From: Auanema rhodensis
Lineage: Eukaryota; Nematoda; Chromadorea; Rhabditida; Rhabditidae
Direction of reading: 5' to 3'
Assembly (NCBI GenBank): GCA_964057225.1
Contig: CAXKVF010000073.1
Location: 992,001-1,056,000, forward strand
Length of the DNA stretch: 64,000 nt
The notes under the pieces are model-generated. The model made no database searches, was not told where the DNA came from, and saw only the letters and a list, made by a program, of their open reading frames with translations. The position numbers and the translations under genes are program-made. The first letter of the stretch is position 1; the number at the start of each line of letters is the position of its first letter. This document shows, in pieces, positions 39,954 to 53,681 of the stretch.

Positions 39954-42417
39954 TTAGCATAAATTAAAGTTCACGTAAATTTCAAAGTCATGGTTACCAT
40001 GAACCAATATCAATAAAAATTTGTTTTTAGACTAATATGGACATGGGGAATCTAATTTTGAAAACCGCATCTCTTTATCTTTCACGTGAAGCGAGTTACA
40101 TACCAAGTGCACATCACGTGTACATTTAATTAGCATAAATTAAAGTTCACGTAAATTTCAAAGTCATGGTTACCATGAACCAATATCAATAAAAATTTGT
40201 TTTTAGACTAATATGGACATGGGGAATCTAATTTTGAAAACCGCATCTCTTCATCTTTCACGTGAAGCGAGTTACATACCAAGTGCACATCACGTGTACA
40301 TTTAATTAGCATAAATTAAAGTTCACGTAAATTTCAAAGTCATGGTTACCATGCACCAATATCAATAAAAATTTGTTTTTAGACTAATATGGACATGGGG
40401 AATCTAATTTTGAATACCGCATCTCTTTATCTTTCACGTGAAGCGAGTTACATACCAAGTGCACATCACGTGTACATTTAATTAGCATAAATTAAAGTTC
40501 ACGTAAATTTCAAAGTCATGGTTACCATGAACCAATATCAATAAAAATTTGTTTTTAGACTAATATGGACATGGGGAATCTAATTTTGAAAACCGCATCT
40601 CTTCATCTTTCACGTGAAGCGAGTTACATACCAAGTGCACATCACGTGTACATTTAATTAGCATAAATTAAAGTTCACGTAAATTTCAAAGTCATGGTTA
40701 CCATGAACCAATATCAATAAAAATTTGTTTTTAGACTAATATGGACATGGGGAATCTAATTTTGAAAACCGCATCTCTTTATCTTTCACGTGAAGCGAGT
40801 TACATACCAAGTGCACATCACGTGTACATTTAATTAGCATAAATTAAAGTTCACGTAAATTTCAAAGTCATGGTTACCATGAACCAATATCAATAAAAAT
40901 TTGTTTTCAGACTAATATGGACATGGGGAATCTAATTTTGAAAACCGCATCTCTTTATCTTTCACGTGAAGCGAGTTACATACCAAGTGCACATCACGTG
41001 TACATTTAATTAGCATAAATTAAAGTTCACGTATATTTCAAAGTCATGGTTACCATGAACTAATATCAATAAAAATTTGTTTTTAGACTAATATGGACAT
41101 GAGGAATCTAATTTTGAAAACCGCATCTCTTCATCTTTCACGTGAAGCGAGTTACATACCAAGTGCACATCATGTGTACATTTAATTAGCATAAATTAAA
41201 GTTCACGTAAATTTCAAAGTCATGGTTACCATGCACCAATATCAATAAAAATTTGTTTTTAGACTAATATGGACATGGGGAATCTAATTTTGAAAACCGC
41301 ATCTCTTTATCTTTCACGTGAAGCGAGTTACATACCAAGTGCACATCACGTGTACATTTAATTAGCATAAATTAAAGTTCACGTAAATTTCAAAGTCATG
41401 GTTACCATGAACCAATATCAATAAAAATTTGTTTTTAGACTAATATGGACATGGGGAATCTAATTTTGAAAACCGCATCTCTTTATCTTTCACGTGAAGC
41501 GAGTTACATACCAAGTGCACATCACGTGTACATTTAATTAGCATAAATTAAAGTTCACGTAAATTTTAAAGTCATGGTTACCATGAACCAATATCAATAA
41601 AAATTTGTTTTTAGACTAATATGGACATGGGGAATCTAATTTTGACAACCGCATCTCTTTATCTTTCACGTGAAGCGAGTTACATACCAAGTGCACATCA
41701 CGTGTACATTTAATTAGCATAAATTAAAGTTCACGTAAATTTCAAAGTCATGGTTACCATGAACCAATATCAATAAAAATTTGTTTTTAGACTAATATGG
41801 ACATGGGGAATCTAATTTTGAAAACCGCATCTCTTTATCTTTCACGTGAAGCGAGTTACATACCAAGTGCACATCACGTGTACATTTAATTAGCATAAAT
41901 TAAAGTTCACGTAAATTTCAAAGTCATGGTTACCATGCACCAATATCAATAAAAATTTGTTTTTAGACTAATATGGACATGGGGAATCTAATTTTGAAAA
42001 CCGCATCTCTTTATCTTTCACGTGAAGCGAGTTACATACCAAGTGCACATCACGTGTACATTTAATTAGCATAAATTAAAGTTCACGTAAATTTCAAAGT
42101 CATGGTTACCATGAAGCAATATCAATAAAAATTTGTTTTTAGACTAATATGGACATGGGGAATCTAATTTTGAAAACCGCATCTCTTTATCTTTCACGTG
42201 AAGCGAGTTACATACCAAGTGCACATCACGTGTACATTTAATTAGCATAAATTAAAGTTCACGTAAATTTCAAAGTCATGGTTACCATGAACCAATATTA
42301 ATAAAAATTTGTTTTTAGACTAATATGGACATGGGGAATCTAATTTTGAAAACCGCATCTCTTTATCTTTCACGTGAAGCGAGTTACATACCAAGTGCAC
42401 ATCACGTGTACATTTAA
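39954..42417 (+). repeat. 14-mer duplication, copy 2 (m228-m241)
   Basis: It repeats all markers of 37490-39953 in order. Differences seen are TCTTCATC in m231 where m217 is consensus, and the junction variant ACATTCAATT, which is present at the left end of both copies but missing after m241. Its right part (m237-m241) was used again in the following 7-mer duplication. Confidence 0.9.
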
Positions 42418-44001
42418 TTAGCATAAATTAAAGTTCACGTAAATTTCAAAGTCATGGTTACCATGAACCAATATCAATAAAAATTTGTTTTTAGACTAAT
42501 ATGGGCATGGGGAATCTAATTTTGAAAACCGCATCTCTTTATCTTTCACGTGAAGCGAGTTACATACCAAGTGCACATCACGTGTACATTTAATTAGCAT
42601 AAATTAAAGTTCACGTAAATTTCAAAGTCATGGTTACCATGAACCAATATCAATAAAAATTTGTTTTTAGACTAATATGGACATGGGGAATCTAATTTTG
42701 AAAACCGCATCTCTTTATCTTTCACGTGAAGCGAGTTACATACCAAGTGCACATCACGTGTACATTTAATTAGCATAAATTAAAGTTCACGTAAATTTTA
42801 AAGTCATGGTTACCATGAACCAATATCAATAAAAATTTGTTTTTAGACTAATATGGACATGGGGAATCTAATTTTGACAACCGCATCTCTTTATCTTTCA
42901 CGTGAAGCGAGTTACATACCAAGTGCACATCACGTGTACATTTAATTAGCATAAATTAAAGTTCACGTAAATTTCAAAGTCATGGTTACCATGAACCAAT
43001 ATCAATAAAAATTTGTTTTTAGACTAATATGGACATGGGGAATCTAATTTTGAAAACCGCATCTCTTTATCTTTCACGTGAAGCGAGTTACATACCAAGT
43101 GCACATCACGTGTACATTTAATTAGCATAAATTAAAGTTCACGTAAATTTCAAAGTCATGGTTACCATGCACCAATATCAATAAAAATTTGTTTTTAGAC
43201 TAATATGGACATGGGGAATCTAATTTTGAAAACCGCATCTCTTTATCTTTCACGTGAAGCGAGTTACATACCAAGTGCACATCACGTGTACATTTAATTA
43301 GCATAAATTAAAGTTCACGTAAATTTCAAAGTCATGGTTACCATGAAGCAATATCAATAAAAATTTGTTTTTAGACTAATATGGACATGGGGAATCTAAT
43401 TTTGAAAACCGCATCTCTTTATCTTTCACGTGAAGCGAGTTACATACCAAGTGCACATCACGTGTACATTTAATTAGCATAAATTAAAGTTCACGTAAAT
43501 TTCAAAGTCATGGTTACCATGAACCAATATTAATAAAAATTTGTTTTTAGACTAATATGGACATGGGGAATCTAATTTTGAAAACCGCATCTCTTTATCT
43601 TTCACGTGAAGCGAGTTACATACCAAGTGCACATCACGTGTACATTTAATTAGCATAAATTAAAGTTCACGTAAATTTCAAAGTCATGGTTACCATGAAC
43701 CAATATCAATAAAAATTTGTTTTTAGACTAATATGGGCATGGGGAATCTAATTTTGAAAACCGCATCTCTTTATCTTTCACGTGAAGCGAGTTACATACC
43801 AAGTGCACATCACGTGTACATTTAATTAGCATAAATTAAAGTTCACGTAAATTTCAAAGTCATGGTTACCATGAAGCAATATCAATAAAAATTTGTTTTT
43901 AGACTAATATGGACATGGGGAATCTAATTTTGAAAACCGCATCTCTTTATCTTTCACGTGAAGCGAGTTGCATACCAAGTGCACATCACGTGTACATTTA
44001 A
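41538..44001 (+). repeat. 7-mer (1232 bp) duplication, m237-m243 and m244-m250
   Basis: Both units read: AATTTTAAAG with TTTGACAACC; consensus; GCACC; GAAGC; AATATTAAT; ATGGGCATG. The seventh monomers differ: m243 is consensus, while m250 is GAAGC with GAGTTGCAT. Five of these monomers also belong to copy 2 of the 14-mer, so the blocks overlap and the 7-mer event came after, or partly overwrote, the 14-mer. Confidence 0.9.
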
Positions 44002-47000
44002 TTAGCATAAATTAAAGTTCACGTAAATTTCAAAGTCATGGTTACCATGAACCAATATCAATAAAAATTTGTTTTTAGACTAATATGGACATGGGGAATC
44101 TAATTTTGAAAACCGCATCTCTTTATCTTTCACGTGAAGCGAGTTACATACCAAGTGCACATCACGTGTACATTTAATTAGCATAAATTAAAGTTCACGT
44201 AAAATTCAAAGTCATGGTTACCATGAACCAATATCAATAAAAATTTGTTTTTAGACTAATATGGTCAAGGGGAATCTAATTTTGAAAACCGCATCTCTTT
44301 ATCTTTCACGTGAAGCGAGTTACATACCAAGTGCACATCACGTGTACATTTAATTAGCATAAATTAAAGTTCATGTAAATTTCAAAGTCATGGTTACCAT
44401 GAACCAATATCAATAAAAATTTGTTTTTAGACTAATATGGACATGGGGAATCTAATTTTGAAAACCGCATCTCTTTATCTTTCACGTGAAGCGAGTTACA
44501 TACCAAGTGCACATCATGTGTACATTTAATTAGCATAAATTAAAGTTCACGTAAATTTCAAAGTCATGGTTACCATGCACCAATATCAATAAAAATTTGT
44601 TTTTAGACTAATATGGACATGGGGAATCTAATTTTGAAAACCGCATCTCTTTATCTTTCACGTGAAGCGAGTTACATACCAAGTGCACATCACGTGTACA
44701 TTTAATTAGCATAAATTAAAGTTCACGTAAATTTTAAAGTCATGGTTACCATGAACCAATATCAATAAAAATTTGTTTTTAGACTAATATGGACATGGGG
44801 AATCTAATTTTGACAACCGCATCTCTTTATCTTTCACGTGAAGCGAGTTACATACCAAGTGCACATCACGTGTACATTTAATTAGCATAAATTAAAGTTC
44901 ACGTAAATTTCAAAGTCATGGTTACCATGAACCAATATCAATAAAAATTTGTTTTTAGACTAATATGGACATGGGGAATCTAATTTTGAAAACCGCAACT
45001 CTTTATCTTTCAAGTGAAGCGAGTTACATACCAAGTGCACATCACGTGTACATTTAATTAGCATAAATTAAAGTTCACGTAAATTTCAAAGTCATGGTTA
45101 CCATGAACCAATATCAATAAAAATTTGTTTTTAGACTAATATGGACATGGGGAATCTAATTTTGAAAACCGCATCTCTTTATCTTTCACGTGAAGCGAGT
45201 TACATACCAAGTGCACATCACGTGTACATTTAATTAGCATAAATTAAAGTTCACGTAAATTTCAAAGTCATGGTTACCATGCACCAATATCAATAAAAAT
45301 TTGTTTTTAGACTAATATGGACATGGGGAATCTAATTTTGAAAACCGCATCTCTTTATCTTTCACGTGAAGCGAGTTACATACCAAGTGCACATCACGTG
45401 TACATTTAATTAGCATAAATTAAAGTTCACGTAAATTTCAAAGTCATGGTTACCATGAAGCAATATCAATAAAAATTTGTTTTTAGACTAATATGGACAT
45501 GGGGAATCTAATTTTGAAAACCGCATCTCTTTATCTTTCACGTGAAGCGAGTTACATACCAAGTGCACATCACGTGTACATTTAATTAGCATAAATTAAA
45601 GTTCACGTAAATTTTAAAGTCATGGTTACCATGAACCAATATCAATAAAAATTTGTTTTTAGACTAATATGGACATGGGGAATCTAATTTTGACAACCGC
45701 ATCTCTTTATCTTTCACGTGAAGCGAGTTACATACCAAGTGCACATCACGTGTACATTTAATTAGCATAAATTAAAGTTCACGTAAATTTCAAAGTCATG
45801 GTTACCATGAACCAATATCAATAAAAATTTGTTTTTAGACTAATATGGACATGGGGAATCTAATTTTGAAAACCGCATCTCTTTATCTTTCACGTGAAGC
45901 GAGTTACATACCAAGTGCACATCACGTGTACATTTAATTAGCATAAATTAAAGTTCACGTAAATTTCAAAGTCATGGTTACCATGAACCAATATCAATAA
46001 AAATTTGTTTTTAGACTAATATGGACATGGGGAATCTAATTTTGAAAACCGCATCTCTTTATCTTTCACGTGAAGCGAGTTACATACCAAGTGCACATCA
46101 CGTGTACATTTAATTAGCATAAATTAAAGTTCACGTAAATTTCAAAGTCATGGTTACCATGCACCAATATCAATAAAAATTTGTTTTTAGACTAATATGG
46201 ACATGGGGAATCTAATTTTGAAAACCGCATCTCTTTATCTTTCACGTGAAGCGAGTTACATACCAAGTGCACATCACGTGTACATTTAATTAGCATAAAT
46301 TAAAGTTCACGTAAATTTCAAAGTCATGGTTACCATGAAGCAATATCAATAAAAATTTGTTTTTAGACTAATATGGACATGGGGAATCTAATTTTGACAA
46401 CCGCATCTCTTTATCTTTCACGTGAAGCGAGTTACATACCAAGTGCACATCACGTGTACATTTAATTAGCATAAATTAAAGTTCACGTAAATTTCAAAGT
46501 CATGGTTACCATGAACCAATATCAATAAAAATTTGTTTTTAGACTAATATGGACATGGGGAATCTAATTTTGAAAACCGCATCTCTTTATCTTTCACGTG
46601 AAGCGAGATACATACCAAGTGCACATCACGTGTACATTTAATTAGCATAAATTAAAGTTCACGTAAATTTCAAAGTCATGGTTACCATGAACCAATATTA
46701 ATAAAAATTTGTTTTTAGACTAATATGGACATGGGGAATCTAATTTTGAAAACCGCATCTCTTTATCTTTCACGTGAAGCGAGTTACATACCAAGTGCAC
46801 ATCACGTGTACATTTAATTAGCATAAATTAAAGTTCACGTAAATTTCAAAGTCATGGTTACCATGAACCAATATCAATAAAAATTTGTTTTTAGACTAAT
46901 ATGGGCATGGGGAATCTAATTTTGAAAACCGCATCTCTTTATCTTTCACGTGAAGCGAGTTACATACCAAGTGCACATCACGTGTACATTTAATTAGCAT

Positions 47001-47521
47001 AAATTAAAGTTCACGTAAATTTCAAAGTCATGGTTACCATGAAGCAATATCAATAAAAATTTGTTTTTAGACTAATATGGACATGGGGAATCTAATTTTG
47101 AAAACCGCATCTCTTTATCTTTCACGTGAAGCGAGTTGCATACCAAGTGCACATCACGTGTACATTTAATTAGCATAAATTAAAGTTCACGTAAATTTCA
47201 AAGTCATGGTTACCATGAACCAATATCAATAAAAATTTGTTTTTAGACTAATATGGACATGGGGAATCTAATTTTGAAAACCGCATCTCTTTATCTTTCA
47301 CGTGAAGCGAGTTACATACCAAGTGCACGTCACGTGTACATTTAATTAGCATAAATTAAAGTTCACGTAAAATTCAAAGTCATGGTTACCATGAACCAAT
47401 ATCAATAAAAATTTGTTTTTAGACTAATATGGTCAAGGGGAATCTAATTTTGAAAACCGCATCTCTTTATCTTTCACGTGAAGCGAGTTACATACCAAGT
47501 GCACATCACGTGTACATTTAA
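44002..47521 (+). repeat. m251-m270: 18-monomer echo and a 5-mer duplication
   Basis: m248-m252 (AATATTAAT; ATGGGCATG; GAAGC with GAGTTGCAT; consensus; GTAAAATTC with ATGGTCAAGG) recurs as m266-m270 at 46642-47521, exactly 3168 bp on. Between them, units m255-m259 (44706-45585) and m260-m264 (45586-46465) both read TTTGACAACC, GAACC, GAACC, GCACC, GAAGC, an 880-bp tandem duplication. Private changes include GCAACTC and CAAGTG in m256 and GAGATACAT in m265. No gene is present. Confidence 0.85.
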
Positions 47522-49809
47522 TTAGCATAAATTAAAGTTCACGTAAATTTCAAAGTCATGGTTACCATGAACCAATATCAATAAAAATTTGTTTTTAGAC
47601 TAATATGGACATGGGGAATCTAATTTTGAAAACCGCATCTCTTTATCTTTCACGTGAAGCGAGTTACATACCAAGTGCACATCACGTGTACATTTAATTA
47701 GCATAAATTAAAGTTCACGTAAATTTCAAAGTCATGGTTACCATGAACTAATATCAATAAAAATTTGTTTTTAGACTAATATGGACATGGGGAATCTAAT
47801 TTTGAAAACCGCATCTCTTTATCTTTCACGTGAAGCGAGTTACATACCAAGTGCACATCACGTGTACATTTAATTAGCATAAATTAAAGTTCACGTAAAT
47901 TTCAAAGTCATGGTTACCATGAAGCAATATCAATAAAAATTTGTTTTTAGACTAATATGGACAGGGGGAATCTAATTTTGAAAACCGCATCTCTTTATCT
48001 TTCACGTGAAGCGAGTTACATACCAAGTGCACATCACGTGTACATTTAATTAGCATAAATTAAAGTTCACGTAAAATTCAAAGTCATGGTTACCATGAAC
48101 CAATATCAATAAAAATTTGTTTTTAGACTAATATGGACATGGGGAATCTAATTTTGAAAACCGCATCTCTTTATCTTTCACGTGAAGCGAGTTACATACC
48201 AAGTGCACATCACGTGTACATTTAATTAGCATAAATTAAAGTTCACGTAAAATTCAAAGTCATGGTTACCATGCACCAATATCAATAAAAATTTGTTTTT
48301 AGACTAATATGGACATGGGGAATCTAATTTTGAAAACCGCATCTCTTTATCTTTCACGTGAAGCGAGTTACATACCAAGTGCACATCACGTGTACATTTA
48401 ATTAGCATAAATTAAAGTTCACGTAAAATTCAAAGTCATGGTTACCATGAACCAATATCAATAAAAATTTGTTTTTAGACTAATATGGACATGGGGAATC
48501 TAATTTTGAAAACCGCATCTCTTTATCTTTCACGTGAAGCGAGTTACATACCAAGTGCACATCACGTGTACATTTAATTAGCATAAATTAAAGTTCACAT
48601 AAATTTCAAAGTCATGGTTACCATGCACCAATATCAATAAAAATTTGTTTTTAGACTAATATGGACATGGGGAATCTAATTTTGAAAACCGCATCTCTTT
48701 ATCTTTCACGTGAAGCGAGTTACATACCAAGTGCACATCACGTGTACATTTAATTAGCATAAATTAAAGTTCACGTAAAATTCAAAGTCATGGTTACCAT
48801 GAACCAATATCAATAAAAATTTGTTTTTAGACTAATATGGACATGGGGGATCTAATTTTGAAAACCGAATCTCTTTATCTTTCACGTGAAGCGAGTTACA
48901 TACCAAGTGCACATCACGTGTACATTTAATTAGCATAAATTAAAGTTCACGTAAATTTCAAAGTCATGGTTACCATGAACCAATATCAATAAAAATTTGT
49001 TTTTAGACTAATATGGACATGGGGAATCTAATTTTGAAAACCGCATCTCTTCATCTTTCACGTGAAGCGAGTTACATACCAAGTGCACATCACGTGTACA
49101 TTTAATTAGCATAAATTAAAGTTCACGTAAATTTCAAAGTCATGGTTACCATGAACCAATATCAATAAAAATTTGTTTTTAGACTAATATGGACATGGGG
49201 AATCTAATTTTGAAAACCGCATCTCTTTATCTTTCACGTGAAGCGAGTTACATACCAAGTGCACATCACGTGTACATTTAATTAGCATAAATTAAAGTTC
49301 ACGTAAATTTCAAAGTCATGGTTACCATGAACCAATATCAATAAAAATTTGTTTTTAGACTAATATGGTCATGGGGAATCTAATTTTGAAAACCGCATCT
49401 CTTTATCTTTCACGTGAAGCGAGTTACATACCAAGTGCACATCACGTGTACATTTAATTAGCATAAATTAAAGTTCACGTAAATTTCAAAGTCATGGTTA
49501 CCATGAACCAATATCAATAAAAATTTGTTTTTAGACTAATATGGACATGGGGAATCTAATTTTGAAAACCGCATCTCTTTATCTTTCACGTGAAGCGAGT
49601 TACATACCAAGTGCACATCACGTGTACATTTAATTAGCATAAATTAAAGTTCACGTAAATTTCAAAGTCATGGTTACCATGAACCAATATCAATAAAAAT
49701 TTGTTTTTAGACTAATATGGACATGGGGAATCTAATTTTGAAAACCGCATCTCTTTATCTTTCACGTGAAGCGAGTTACATACCAAGTGCACATCACGTG
49801 TACATTTAA
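47522..49809 (+). repeat. m271-m283: mixed monomers, partly dimeric
   Basis: m274-m278 alternate GAACC and GCACC, with GTAAAATTC in four of the five, suggesting a short dimer stage. Other changes are GACAGGGGG in m273, TTCACATAAA in m277, TGGGGGAT with ACCGAATC in m278, TCTTCATC in m279 and ATGGTCATGG in m281. m280, m282 and m283 look like consensus. No gene and no clear longer repeat. Confidence 0.8.
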
Positions 49810-52800
49810 TTAGCATAAATTAAAGTTCACGTAAATTTCAAAGTCATGGTTACCATGAAGCAATATCAATAAAAATTTGTTTTTAGACTAATATGGACAT
49901 GGGGAATCTAATTTTGAAAACCGCATCTCTTTATCTTTCACGTGAAGCGAGTTACATACCAAGTGCACATCACGTGTACATTTAATTAGCATAAATTAAA
50001 GTTCACGTAAATTTCAAAGTCATGGTTACCATGAAGCAATATCAATAAAAATTTGTTTTTAGACTAATATGGACATGGGGAATCTAATTTCGAAAACCGC
50101 ATCTCTTTATCTTTCACGTGAAGCGAGTTACATACCATGTGCACATCACGTGTACATTTAATTAGCATAAATTAAAGTTCACGTAAATTTCAAAGTCATG
50201 GTTACCATGCACCAATATCAATAAAAATTTGTTTTTAGACTAATATGGACATGGGGAATCTAATTTTGAAAACCGCATCTCTTTATCTTTCACGTGAAGC
50301 GAGTTACATACCAAGTGCACATCACGTGTACATTTAATTAGCATAAATTAAAGTTCACGTAAATTTCAAAGTCATGGTTACCATGCACCAATATCAATAA
50401 AAATTTGTTTTTAGACTAATATGGACATGGGGAATCTAATTTTGAAAACCGCATCTCTTTATCTTTCACGTGAAGCGAGTTACATACCAAGTGCACATCA
50501 CGTGTACATTTAATTAGCATAAATTAAAGTTCACGTAAATTTCAAAGTCATGGTTACCATGCACCAATATCAATAAAAATTTGTTTTTAGACTAATATGG
50601 ACATGGGGAATCTAATTTTGAAAACCGCATCTCTTTATCTTTCACGTGAAGCGAGTTACATACCAAGTGCACATCACGTGTACATTTAATTAGCATAAAT
50701 TAAAGTTCACGTAAATTTCAAAGTCATGGTTACCATGCACCAATATCAATAAAAATTTGTTTTTAGACTAATATGGACATGGGGAATCTAATTTTGAAAA
50801 CCGCATCTCTTTATCTTTCACGTGAAGCGAGTTACATACCAAGTGCACATCACGTGTACATTTAATTAGCATAAATTAAAGTTCACGAAAATTTCAAAGT
50901 CATGGTTACCATGCACCAATATCAATAAAAATTTGTTTTTAGACTAATATGGACATGGGGAATCTAATTTTGAAAACCGCATCTCTTTATCTTTCACGTG
51001 AAGCGAGTTACATACCAAGTGCACATCACGTGTACATTTAATTAGCATAAATTAAAGTTCACGTAAATTTCAAAGTCATGGTTACCATGAACCAATATCA
51101 ATAAAAATTTGTTTTTAGACTAATATGGACATGGGGAATCTAATTTTGAAAACCGCATCTCTTTATCTTTCACGTGAAGCGAGTTACATACCAAGTGCAC
51201 ATCACGTGTACATTTAATTAGCATAAATTAAAGTTCACGTAAATTTCAAAGTCATGGTTACCATGAAGCAATATCGATAAAAATTTGTTTTTAGACTAAT
51301 ATGGACATGGGGAATCTAATTTTGAAAACCGCATCTCTTTATCTTTCACGTGAAGCGAGTTACATACCAAGTGCACATCACGTGTACATTTAATTAGCAT
51401 AAATTAAAGTTCACGTAAATTTCAAAGTCATGGTTACCATGAAGCAATATCAATAAAAATTTGTTTTTAGACTAATATGGACATGGGGAATCTAATTTTG
51501 AAAACCGCATCTCTTTATCTTTCACGTGAAGCGAGTTACATACCATGTGCACATCACGTGTACATTTAATTAGCATAAATTAAAGTTCACGTAAATTTCA
51601 AAGTCATGGTTACCATGAAGCAATATCAATAAAAATTTGTTTTTAGACTAATATGGACATGGGGAATCTAATTTCGAAAACCGCATCTCTTTATCTTTCA
51701 CGTGAAGCGAGTTACATACCATGTGCACATCACGTGTACATTTAAATAGCATAAATTAAAGTTCACGTAAATTTCAAAGTCATGGTTACCATGAACCAAT
51801 ATCAATAAAAATTTGTTTTTAGACTAATATGGACATGGGCAATCTAATTTTGAAAACCGCATCTCTTTATCTTTCACGTGAAGCGAGTTACATACCAAGT
51901 GCACATCACGTGTACATTTAATTAGCATAAATTAAAGTTCACGTAAATTTCAAAGTCATGGTTACCATGCACCAATATCAATAAAAATTTGTTTTTAGAC
52001 TAATATGGACATGGGGAATCTAATTTTGAAAACCGCATCTCTTTATCTTTCACGTGAAGCGAGTTACATACCGAGTGCACATCACGTGTACATTTAATTA
52101 GCATAAATTAAAGTTCACGTAAATTTCAAAGTCATGGTTACCATGCACCAATATCAATAAAAATTTGTTTTTAGACTAATATGGACATGGGGAATCTAAT
52201 TTTGAAAACCGCATCTCTTTATCTTTCACGTGAAGCGAGTTACATACCAAGTGCACATCACGTGTACATTTAATTAGCATAAATTAAAGTTCACGTAAAT
52301 TTCAAAGTCATGGTTACCATGAACCAATATCAATAAAAATTTGTTTTTAGACTAATATGGACATGGGGAATCTAATTTTGAAAACCGCATCTCTTTATCT
52401 TTCACGTGAAGCGAGTTACATACCAAGTGCACATCACGTGTACATTTAATTAGCATAAATTAAAGTTCACGTAAATTTCAAAGTCATGGTTACCATGAAG
52501 CAATATCGATAAAAATTTGTTTTTAGACTAATATGGACATGGGGAATCTAATTTTGAAAACCGCATCTCTTTATCTTTCACGTGAAGCGAGTTACATACC
52601 AAGTGCACATCACGTGTACATTTAATTAGCATAAATTAAAGTTCACGTAAATTTCAAAGTCATGGTTACCATGAAGCAATATCAATAAAAATTTGTTTTT
52701 AGACTAATATGGACATGGGGAATCTAATTTTGAAAACCGCATCTCTTTATCTTTCACGTGAAGCGAGTTACATACCATGTGCACATCACGTGTACATTTA

Positions 52801-53681
52801 ATTAGCATAAATTAAAGTTCACGTAAATTTCAAAGTCATGGTTACCATGAAGCAATATCAATAAAAATTTGTTTTTAGACTAATATGGACATGGGGAATC
52901 TAATTTCGAAAACCGCATCTCTTTATCTTTCACGTGAAGCGAGTTACATACCATGTGCACATCACGTGTACATTTAAATAGCATAAATTAAAGTTCACGT
53001 AAATTTCAAAGTCATGGTTACCATGAACCAATATCAATAAAAATTTGTTTTTAGACTAATATGGACATGGGCAATCTAATTTTGAAAACCGCATCTCTTC
53101 ATCTTTCACGTGAAGCGAGTTACATACCAAGTGCACATCACGTGTACATTTAATTAGCATAAATTAAAGTTCACGTAAATTTCAAAGTCATGGTTACCAT
53201 GCACCAATATCAATAAAAATTTGTTTTTAGACTAATATGGACATGGGGAATCTAATTTTGAAAACCGCATCTCTTTATCTTTCACGTGAAGCGAGTTACA
53301 TACCGAGTGCACATCACGTGTACATTTAATTAGCATAAATTAAAGTTCACGTAAATTTCAAAGTCATGGTTACCATGCACCAATATCAATAAAAATTTGT
53401 TTTTAGACTAATATGGACATGGGGAATCTAATTTTGAAAACCGCATCTCTTTATCTTTCACGTGAAGCGAGTTACATACCAAGTGCACATCACGTGTACA
53501 TTTAATTAGCATAAATTAAAGTTCACGTAAATTTCAAAGTCATGGTTACCATGAACCAATATCAATAAAAATTTGTTTTTAGACTAATATGGACATGGGG
53601 AATCTAATTTTGAAAACCGCATCTCTTTATCTTTCACGTGAAGCGAGTTACATACCAAGTGCACATCACGTGTACATTTAA
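49810..53681 (+). repeat. 22-mer (3872 bp) duplication, copy 1 (m284-m305)
   Basis: Monomer order: GAAGC; GAAGC with TTTCGAAA and ACCATGTGC; four GCACC; GCACC with CACGAAAA (m290); GAACC; then two 7-mers, m292-m298 and m299-m305. Each 7-mer reads GAAGC with ATCGATAA; GAAGC with ACCATGTGC; GAAGC with TTTCGAAA and ACCATGTGC; a GAACC monomer starting with A (TTTAAATAGC) and TGGGCAAT; GCACC with ACCGAGTGC; GCACC; GAACC. Only the second 7-mer has TCTTCATC (m302). Confidence 0.95.
51218..53681 (+). repeat. Nested tandem 7-mers (1232 bp each), m292-m298 and m299-m305
   Basis: The two units sit head to tail and are copied again at 55090-57553 (m314-m327) as part of the 22-mer. Markers are ATCGATAA, ACCATGTGC twice, TTTCGAAA, TTTAAATAGC, TGGGCAAT and ACCGAGTGC. 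The second unit differs by TCTTCATC at the TGGGCAAT monomer. The 7-mer duplication must predate the 22-mer duplication. Confidence 0.9.

Noticed and set aside
44262-44272. Possible indel in ATGGTCAAGGGG (m252, also m270)
   Set aside because: The length equals the consensus ATGGACATGGGG. There are two substitutions, not an insertion or deletion.
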